Assembly (NCBI RefSeq): GCF_040183065.1
Contig: NC_091119.1
Span: 187,044,043 to 187,108,042 of the forward strand
Length of the DNA stretch: 64,000 nt
DNA from: Periplaneta americana
Lineage: Eukaryota > Arthropoda > Insecta > Blattodea > Blattidae
Direction: 5' to 3'
Shown: one piece after another, positions 56,851 to 64,000 of the stretch
How positions within the stretch are numbered: position 1 is the first letter of the stretch
Layout: each line of letters begins with the position of its first letter
The notes under the pieces: generated by a model
What the model was told of the DNA's origin: nothing
The model's database searches: none
Seen by the model: only the letters and a program-made list of their open reading frames with translations
Position numbers and translations under genes: made by a program

Positions 56851-57456
56851 ATTCAAGGCCAAAATCATGCCGATACTATGCTACGGAATTGAGGTTACAT
56901 GGAATCATCTGACAGAAAGTAACCTAAATGCATTAGAAAAGATAAAATCAACCTGTCTAAAAAGAGCACTTGGACTATCAAAAACAACTAGATCACGATT
57001 GGTATATCTCCTAGCTAGAGAACCTTTCCTAATAGAAGACATCAAACTTCGGTATTTGTTGCAACACAACAAGGCTTTTGGAGACCAAATGAAGATCATG
57101 GAGAAGTATGGCCTGAGTTCTACGGCACCGGAGCCATGACAGACCAAACTTGGACGAGCCCAAATTTCGAACTGCGGCACGTCGTGACAAGACTTGCAAT
57201 CCACGGCTTCCATCACCTAATATGTACCAACAAGACGTATCACGCATGCGTGTGTGAATTGTGTAGTGAAGTCTGTGAACGCTACCACATAGAACTATGC
57301 ACGAAAAGACTAAGATCAATACGCGACTACGCAAATGCAAACTAACTAAGGTTGAAACAATGCACATTTGTGCGCTTTTCAGTTTATTATTATTAATGTC
57401 GTCTATCATTTTATATCTTCTTCCGCCCCGAACTCTTCTGCACGAATAGACGAAAC

Positions 57457-58163
57457 ACTAATATGCGTTACATGAGCGTTATGTTGAAGTTTTCATGTTC
57501 GAGGAAAAGATTGAAAAAGCGAAACGTAGTTGAGCTTTTTTAATTTCCGAGAATTGAAAGAAAACATACCGCTCGTGTATCGTACATTATTGTGTGCGAA
57601 GATCGTTTATTACATACCTGAAAGAGGAATTTCTAATTAGTTGCAATGAAATCTCCATCTTGGTTTCTGTTCAATGACGGCAAATTTGCAAAACAAAAAT
57701 ATCTATCTTCAACATTTTTGCTTTAAAATGTTTTCAGTGTTTACTATACTCCAGCAGGCCGTGATATACGTCTGTCTTTTTTTCCCCCCAGTGTATGATG
57801 AGTCCGGAATCTTGTTGATTTTTTTCACGACTTCCTTAATGTTACTTGTATCACGAATGCAGTAACTTTAGTGGAGTTGTAGAGTTTACTTAATTTTTGC
57901 AAATATTTAAAAACAATAATTAACAGTGCAATTTAGGTGAAATTGCAGTGGTAAATTTCCAATTTATAATTATTACTATATTGAACGTCTCTAAAAATAA
58001 TATGTTAAAAGCCTAAAGCAGTAAAATCAATATGTCACTTAAGCGGTAAGAAGAGGGAAATTGTTATGTGTGTTAGGTTGGGATACTGAATGTGGAATTT
58101 TAGACTTTCCGCGGATTGGTTTTGTGCGGAAACCAAGCAAATACGCACGATCTCGCACAAATG
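57457..58163 (+). repeat. Dispersed repeat J, copy 2
   Basis: Same order as 38289-39092 (gcgaaacgtagttgagcttt, ccagcaggccgtgatatacg, aatacgcacgatctcgcaca), but it lacks about 115 bp found in copy 1 at 38620-38740. Confidence 0.78.
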
Positions 58164-58169
58164 ACATTT

Positions 58170-59420
58170 TCGAAACACATGTCAGTGGTGCCATTTAGGG
58201 AACTAGTTTCCTAAATAGCACCTGCGGTTTCTTAAATCGCACCTCTTTATCTGCAGGGAACAGACTGAAGGAAAGCTTTTAATATTGAACATATTGAAGA
58301 GTATTTGAATGAATAATGTAATAAATGCAAATTACAAGTTTATTGAAATTAATGAAAGATAGTAACGCATCTTCAAATGAAATTGGAAAAATAGAGCGTA
58401 AATTACGCAACATTTAAACTTTCTGAATGCGTTTTTTATTGTTACACATTTGCTATGTGCTTCACCAGGCAGTTCAGACTGTAAACTGCGTCACCTTTTC
58501 TCCACGATTATCTCGAAGCCCCCTAAGAACTGCTTCATGATATAGCTGTCTGAAATGATTTGAAGATAGAAACATCTAAAGGCTGGGCCTATGAATATTA
58601 TGACGAGGAAGCTGAAACAGGAGCACACCATTTTCCCGAGATAATCTAGCTTCTAAATTTTTGGAATGGGTCGTATAGGTGGACATACAGAAGCAACACT
58701 TTTTTCTATGGCAGATTTGAGTGGCAAATAAAATGTTTGAGCTATTCGACAAATAGTTCACTGTTGATGTAACCTGACTCAGAGCAAACAAATAACGATC
58801 CTGGAGGAGCAACAGCTGATAATGGAGGATGCACTGTTTGACATTTAAAAATTATCACAGGTGGTACAGAATACCTGGTGCGCTTATTTGTTGTATTAAC
58901 GCCCTTCTCACCACTTGAAATTGCACCCACGTAATGCATTCCTAGTTCAGTAAAAAATGTTGGTACCTTCTTTTGTATGGTTAGAATTGCTACAGTTGCT
59001 CATATCGCACCGGTGCGAATTAGGCACCTGCAAAGTGGTGCGAATTGAGAAACTACGTCATAAGTTATTATTCCCTTCATTCTAGCCTATAATCACCACA
59101 TGTTCGAAAATCCTACTAAGTTAAATGTTCTTTAATATCTCTTTAAACGAATAACACCTTAAGATTATGGATTCCTTTGCATACAAATCCGTTATTTAGT
59201 TACAGAATGTTAGCTAAATATACATCCACCTGAGTGATTATATTAAATAATCTATCACCACGCTGCTGACACAAAGAAGTGGCAGAAATCAAGTGACATG
59301 GTGGAAGTTCATATGGTAGATTGTAACAATACCACTAGATGCTACACTACTATAGTAATTTGTTTTAAACTAGCAGTGGTGCCATTTAGGACGCGGTGCG
59401 AATTATGCTACTCTACCCTA
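58170..59420. other. Unassigned stretch with repeated CAGTGGTGCCATTTAGG
   Basis: cagtggtgccatttagg occurs near 58182 and again near 59372 in the same orientation. The first is part of a 36-bp inverted repeat, ggtgccatttaggg paired with cctaaatagcacc. These could be element ends, but same-direction copies do not make a terminal inverted repeat. No frame recognised. Confidence 0.45.
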
Positions 59421-59422
59421 TC

Positions 59423-59620
59423 TTAATGTCGTCTATTATCTTGAATCTTCTTCTGCCCCGAACTCTTCTCCAGAAATATAAAAAGGAATTGGCTGGGTCA
59501 CTGGCTAAGAAGAAACTACCTAGTGAAGAATGCACTGGGAGGAACGGTGAACGGGAGAAGAGTTCGGGACAGAAGAACATATCAAATTACAGACGACATT
59601 TAGATATATGGATCATATGC
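59423..59620. mobile_element. LINE family VII fragment in inverted arrangement
   Basis: 59423-59473 is minus-strand family VII (cttctgccccgaactcttct); 59474-59620 is the same region on the plus strand (RNWLGHWLRRNY, GRRVRDRRTYQ). The pair forms a foldback around about 59475. Such head-to-head LINE pieces can arise by twin priming, but the overlapping segment makes a separate duplication also possible. Confidence 0.7.
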
Positions 59621-59696
59621 GGAGATTTTTATTTGGTTTCTTATAAACTCTATGAACACACCTCGACCATATGCCACGTGCCATAGTGACTTATTT

Positions 59697-59834
59697 CAAA
59701 TTTCAATTTTATTCATAATTTACATTTGAAATGGTACATTTGAATATACCCGAAATGAGCATATGCTCGTGCTCGGGTACAGTCCAGTAGTCTACATAAA
59801 TTTTACAGACATCAATAATAATGTTGATGATAGA

Positions 59835-59873
<39 letters not shown>

Positions 59874-60480
59874 CACAACTGTGATTAATCTGTTAAATGT
59901 AATTACACATTAAGTTTAAAAAGAATAAGAATAAAAACAAAAACGAACAAACACACCAACGGTTCCATAGCCTACAGTATACATAAACATGCTAAGTTAA
60001 GAATACAACATTGTTAAAGTGACAGAAAAAATAAATGAAGAATAAGAATTTACATAATTATAATTTTAAAAACAGTTCAAGCGCTTGTTTTCTTAATAAT
60101 GTATTGTTTAATAATTTTAGTTTAGGGTTCCTCTTTATAAAATCATTATATAATCGTCGATCGTAATTAGAACTGTGCCTTAGACCTGCTTCAGTCTTAC
60201 GTTTTGGTTCAATGACAAGGAGCGAAATATTGTATCTTCTTGTGTTGTGGTCATGATCGGATGATATAAATTTAGCTTGATATTTATGGTAGTGATTCAA
60301 AATAGTATACATATAAATTTGCTTGATATTTAAAACATTAAATTCTTTATAGTTGGGATGAGTTGGATGATCAAGTTTTCTTCTTAAACATATTTTAATA
60401 ATTCTTTTATGTAGTAATATTAATGGGCGAATGGTACTCTGTGATAATCCACCCCATCCTATAATTTATTACATAGTGTA
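59697..60480 (-). mobile_element. LINE family II relative, 3' part
   Basis: Minus strand. The 3' UTR at 59700-60050 contains the ctgtacccgagcacgagcat variant of the family tract. The open C-terminal frame runs from about 60440 to 60058: RIIKICLRRKLDHPTHPNY, then MYTILNHYHKYQAKFISSDH, TRRYNIS and GLRHSSNYDRRLYNDF. An (aat)n tract lies at 59838-59872. A divergent subfamily compared with 51865-53079. Confidence 0.85.
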
Positions 60481-60819
60481 TTATAGACTGAACAAATTGA
60501 TACTGATACGGTAGAATTAGTAATGTTCACCCTCAGAGTTACTAAGGATTTCTCTGTATAAGAATATTTGCTCGATGTCATTGCATTCAGAGGAAATACA
60601 ACAGGAAATGAGTTATTCCAAGCATGAAGAAAATCTATAGCAGAAATGAATCTGAATATAAAGCAACTTGTATCTACAATAACATACGGGACTCACAATA
60701 CGAATTTAAAAAAGTCTACTAGGTAGACTAACGTGTTGTTAAGAGAGCTGGAAATAATTGAGTACATAAAACGTTGGCTGGCTTAGATTTATGTAAAATG
60801 CTCTCTATAGAAAAATATG

Positions 60820-61020
60820 TGTAGTGCTATCATAAGTAGCTTGCGGCTATCCTACATAGCTGCTATGTTTGTCTCTACATTCAGTATATTTCCGAACACT
60901 TGTTTTCTGAACGAAACCTTATAAAATCTAAACAAAGATCATGACAATCAGACGAAAATTTACGAGTTGTATTAGGAGTGGAAATTTGTGACGTATTTTC
61001 CTAGGTTATTGTAGCACAGT
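60820..61020 (+). pseudogene. hAT transposase C-terminal trace
   Basis: Short, badly decayed match to the hATC order: AAMFVSTFSI, then after a frameshift KSKQRS, a stop, and QSDENLRVVLGVE. It stops just left of the mariner derivative at 61031. Too short to define an element. Confidence 0.5.
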
Positions 61021-61030
61021 AAAAATAAAA

Positions 61031-61752
61031 TACAGGGTGGACTGCTCGAATGTACCTAATTTCAATTGTATGTGACTGGTAAACGGTTGAAGATAGAAAC
61101 CTAGAGTAACGTTTATATGAAAGGAAAACTCAACAAGTTCCGATATGCACATCACTGTATCTCTACGTGAGTCCAACTGTCACTGTGACGATATCGAGGC
61201 GATGAACGATTTCTTGACTTAGGGGTTCAGCGCCGAGACGGTCTAGCATCGTATTGGCGAATTCCACTCGTTTGGGTTTGTCATCCGGCTCCAGACGTTG
61301 TTGCATTAACTGCACTTTGTATGCGTACAGTTTGAGACGTTTGTGGACAATTCGTTGCAATGTTGATTTTGGTACTTTAAGTTCCCGCGAAGCTCTTCTT
61401 AATGACTTCCGTGGGCTTCGCTCATACGCGGCTTGAACACTTGCAACCATTTCGTCGGATGTTCTACGACCACCACCATGCTACTTCAACACCGATCCTG
61501 TAGCTAAAAATGTATCGTGTCACTTCTTAATGCTTTTTGCAGTTGAAGCATCTGCGCTTTCATCTGCGGTGTCGCCATTTTGACAATCGATAAAATCTAC
61601 GAAAACAAACCGTGTCTGCGCACCATCTCCCGACAAGATTCGAAACTTGTTGAGTTTTTCTTTCATATAAACGTTACCGTAAGGTTCTATCTTCAACCGT
61701 TCACCAGTCACATACAATTGAAATGAGGTACATTCGAGCGGTCCACTCTGTA
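61031..61752 (-). mobile_element. Mariner-like derivative with about 110-bp inverted repeats
   Basis: The element is 61033-61750 with TA on both sides. The left end cagggtggactgctcgaatg and the complement of the right end (cagagtggaccgctcgaatg) start an inverted repeat that holds for more than 100 bp. It carries the N-terminal part of a transposase on the minus strand and no catalytic core. Confidence 0.92.
61163..61450 (-). pseudogene. Mariner-like transposase, N-terminal helix-turn-helix only
   Basis: The frame reads MVASVQAAYERSPRKSLRRA, SRELKVPKSTLQRIVHKRLK, LYAYKVQLMQQRLEPDDKPK, then RVEFANTMLDRL. This is the DNA-binding helix-turn-helix region of the DUF4817-type mariner transposases. 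It then runs into unrelated terminal sequence (QEIVHRLDIVTVTVGLT, the family C-terminus fused directly). The DDE/D core has been deleted. An upstream frame (61520-61717) lies mostly in the terminal repeat. Confidence 0.82.
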
Positions 61753-61759
61753 TAATCTG

Positions 61760-62265
61760 TCCATTTATAAATCAATATTGTGTAGTCTAGATCAAGTGAT
61801 TAGGTTGACATTCCGCCACTGGGATCCGAACAGAGTGCTCTGTACCCCTCGATTGATATTACATCTTATGTATTGCGGCTTGCGTCCAGTGTCATCGTGA
61901 GTAAAAATCTGCCGACGCCTGGGCTAGTGGGTTAAACGCCCATAGATCTGAAATGCACTTGCTGTGCAGCGACTGCGTGCGTGGTTCAGCATTAATGAGC
62001 CACAGGAAACTTGGCCGCTCTGATTATGCAGCGAGAACAATGTTCTACTCCGCAGTGTTATTCTCAGCTGGATCTATTTGGAAGACCCCTGCATTAATTT
62101 TACTGAAACAATACAGCTAGCGCTATACCAGCGCGGTCAGAAGCAAGCCCCCATATCGCGTCTGTTTCTACCAATTCACGTCTCTTACGTAAGGCCTTTG
62201 AGGAGGAGGAGTATTCATTGTGGACGGCATGACTCTATGTTGCATGTTTAGTAATGTGTTGTTAA
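61760..62265. other. Stretch without recognised gene
   Basis: Locally GC-richer. gcctgggctagtgggttaaa at 61917 followed by gtgcgtggttcagcatt about 50 bases later is weakly tRNA-like (A and B boxes) and could be an old SINE. Nothing firmer. Confidence 0.3.
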
Positions 62266-62270
62266 CACGT

Positions 62271-63352
62271 ACAGGGTGTTAATTAATATATGAGACACCT
62301 TTGAGGAATGGATAGAGAATATAAAAAATAAGCAAACAATTCATGTAAATATGCAATTAATTTCTTTTTGTTTTAATTTGTTAATTTTATTTCATGTGGT
62401 TTAGTTCTTACATTAGTGGACCGTTTTTGTTAACTCAGAAGGTCTTGTACAAAAATAGGAAAAATTGCTCAAAATTGCCACCTGGGGTGTTTTTCATAAA
62501 AAATGTTCTACAGTACGTACTAGTAAATCTTGGCTGTTAGCACATACAGGGTGTTAACTATTATATGGGGAAATTTTGGGGAATGGATAGAGAGCATAAA
62601 AACAAGCAAAGTAATTCATGTAAATATGTAATCAATTTCTCTTCGTTTTAATTTGTTAATTTTATTTCGTGTGATTTAGTTCTTACATTCGTGGACCGTT
62701 TTTATTAACTCAGAAAGTCTTGTACAAAAATAGGAAAAATTACTCAAAATTGCCACCTGGGGTCTTTTTCATTAAAAAATGTTCTATAGTACGTACTAGT
62801 AAATCTTGGTTGTTAGCACATACAGGGTGTTAACTACTATATGGAACACCTTTGAGGAATGGATAGAGAACATAAAAACTAGCAAACAATTCATGTAAAT
62901 TTGTAATCAATTTCTCTTTGTTTTAGTTTGTTAATTTTATTTCATGTGGTTTAGTTCTTACATTAGTGGACCGTATTTATTAACTCAGAAGGTCTTGTAC
63001 AAAAATAGGAAAAATTTCCACCTGGGATCTTTTTCATAAAAAATGTTCTATAGTACGTACTAGTAAATCTTGGTTGTTAGCACATACAGTGTGTTAACTA
63101 CTACAGTATATGGGGAAACTTTGGGGAATGGATAGAGAACATAAATACAAGCAAACAATTCATGTAAATATGTAATCAATTTCTCTTTGTTTTAATTTGT
63201 TAATTTTATTTCATGTGGTTTAGTTCTTACATTAGTGGACCGTTTTTATTAACTCAGAAGGTCTTATACAAAAATAGGAAAAATTTGCTCAAAATTGCCA
63301 CCTGGGATCTTTTTCATTAAAAAATGTTCTGTAATACGTACTAGTAAATCTT
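62271..63352 (+). repeat. Four-copy tandem array, unit about 270 bp
   Basis: Units start with acagggtgttaa at 62271, 62546, 62822 and 63086 (periods 275, 276, 264, then 267 to the end). Each contains ggaatggatagagaa, tagtggaccgtttttgttaa, gtcttgtacaaaaatagg and gtacgtactagtaaatcttg. The acagggtgtt start resembles a mariner end, so the array may have grown from a MITE. The last unit is joined directly to a LINE reading frame. Confidence 0.93.
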
Positions 63353-64000
63353 GACATAACATCAGGTATACCACAGGGGTCGGTACTCGGACCATTGTTG
63401 TTCACAATATATGTCAATGATATTACATCTCTTGTAAGGCATTGTAACTATCACTTGTATGCTGACGACCTTCAATGCTACATCTCTTCCCGCTTAGACC
63501 GAGTAAATGACGCTATAGATAAATTGAACGAAGACATTGACTCGATTGTGACATGGACAAAGAAACTCCGTCTTAAAATCAATCCTGGAAAGACACAAGC
63601 AATTATATTAGGACACAAACGGCAAACCGACGCTGTAAAACACCTCGACATTTCCCCTGTTAAAGTAAGTACAGTGCATATCCCTTTCAGTTCTTCAGTA
63701 AAAAATCTTGGCATTCACATGGATAATAATCTCAACTGGGACATGCAAATCACAGAAACCTGCAGAAAAGTATATTCTATTATCCATGTGCTAAAAAGGA
63801 TAAATGTTCATCTCCCCTCTTGCTTAAAAAAGTCCCTTGTGCAGACACTTGCATTTCCCTATTTCGACTATGCGGACATTTTACTGACTGACCTCTCCAG
63901 CGACAACAAAATGAAACTTCAACGTGCTCATAATTTGTGTGTACGTTTTGTAAGCAATGTTCGTAAATATGATCATATTACCCCATCCCTGGAAGCAATA
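63353..64000 (+). CDS. LINE family IV reverse transcriptase, open to window edge
   Basis: 216 codons without a stop, 5'-truncated by the tandem array and cut by the window end. Palm motifs: SGIPQGSVLGPLLFTIYVND near 63360-63420 and the intact catalytic box HLYADDLQCY near 63455. Then NPGKTQAIILGHKRQ, VKNLGIHMDNNLNWD, PYFDYADILLTDL, and LCVRFVSNVRKYDHITPS at the edge. The order is that of Jockey/CR1-type elements. It joins the C-terminal motif seen at 42100-42160. It is the most intact catalytic coding sequence in the window. No start codon is expected because the copy begins mid-ORF. Confidence 0.92.

Larger units (their letters stand above)
55812..57393 (+). mobile_element. LINE family VIII, C-terminal part with zinc knuckle
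   Basis: Coding in three pieces: QAVMAMHDIKNIQLSLETAL (55930-56002); KAKIMPILCYGIEVTWNHLT, LKRALGLSKTTRSRLVYLLA to about 57120; and, after a one-base shift, MTDQTWTSPNFELRHVVTRL to the stop at 57343-57345. The first two pieces are separated by the tRNA-like array. The end has CELCSEVCERYHIELC, a CCHC-type zinc-binding motif. An att-type tail precedes 57394. The clade is uncertain to me. Confidence 0.8.
55690..57445 (-). mobile_element. LINE family VII, split by a family VIII insertion
   Basis: 55690-55811 (tcatagtgttctgccgaagg to ccgcataatatccatat) and 57394-57445 (atgtcgtctatcattttata, cttccgccccgaactcttct) are adjacent in the copy at 49165-49330. The 1.58 kb between them is a plus-strand LINE carrying its own insertion. 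Confidence 0.78.

Noticed and set aside
58182..59390. DNA transposon bounded by CAGTGGTGCCATTTAGG
   Set aside because: The two copies are in the same orientation and no target duplication was found.
62271..63352. Solo LTRs in tandem
   Set aside because: The units lack TG..CA borders, a polyadenylation-type tail and any linked gag-pol. The start resembles a mariner end.

Overview
This window is eukaryotic, repeat-dominated, AT-rich nuclear DNA, most likely from an insect of the cockroach/termite lineage. I base the lineage on memory of very similar LINE reading frames in cockroach genomes; no search was run. I recognise no intact host gene, rRNA or functional tRNA, and only one weak candidate host exon (28410-28533). 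The content is layered transposable elements, their decayed reading frames, and simple repeats.

Layout. 1-12 kb: CT-rich satellite; an RTE-type LINE remnant (I call it family I); two tRNA-derived SINE-A copies and a third split by a 530-bp GATA tract; a Jockey/CR1-type LINE (family II) cut by a 952-bp TA-flanked DNA element; a SINE-B; a decayed hAT transposase. 12-24 kb: LINE family III copies, a mariner remnant, two paralogous 1.2-kb repeats (one holding a SINE at a site empty in the other), an ATATC-expanded MITE, a family I copy, and a TA-flanked MITE with internal tandem repeats. 24-32 kb: LINE families IV and V, SINE-C with a LINE 3' end nested in its tail, a 769-bp near-palindromic MITE, the best family I copy, and a GGGCTATTCC-ended DNA element. 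31.7-37.3 kb: a Penelope-like element with a GIY-YIG domain, a cluster of tRNA-like units shared with its 3' region, and nested RTE-like LINEs (family VI). Next to these is a 1.7-kb DNA transposon with a split gene for a DUF7869-like protein.

38-50 kb: a long dispersed repeat, a hAT remnant, more family IV LINEs, a DUF4817-type mariner derivative, a 1-kb minisatellite of about 32-bp units, and a local segmental duplication. 50-64 kb: LINE fragments of families I-IV, VII and VIII, SINE-D, a hAT element with an 8-bp target duplication, and a three-unit tRNA-like array inserted as one block. Beyond these lie a mariner derivative with about 110-bp inverted repeats, a four-copy 270-bp tandem array, and a clean LINE reverse-transcriptase frame running off the right edge.

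The genes do not form a pathway. What the window records is an order of insertions, several of which can be read to the base from target-site duplications. Family numbers and SINE letters are local labels, not database names.
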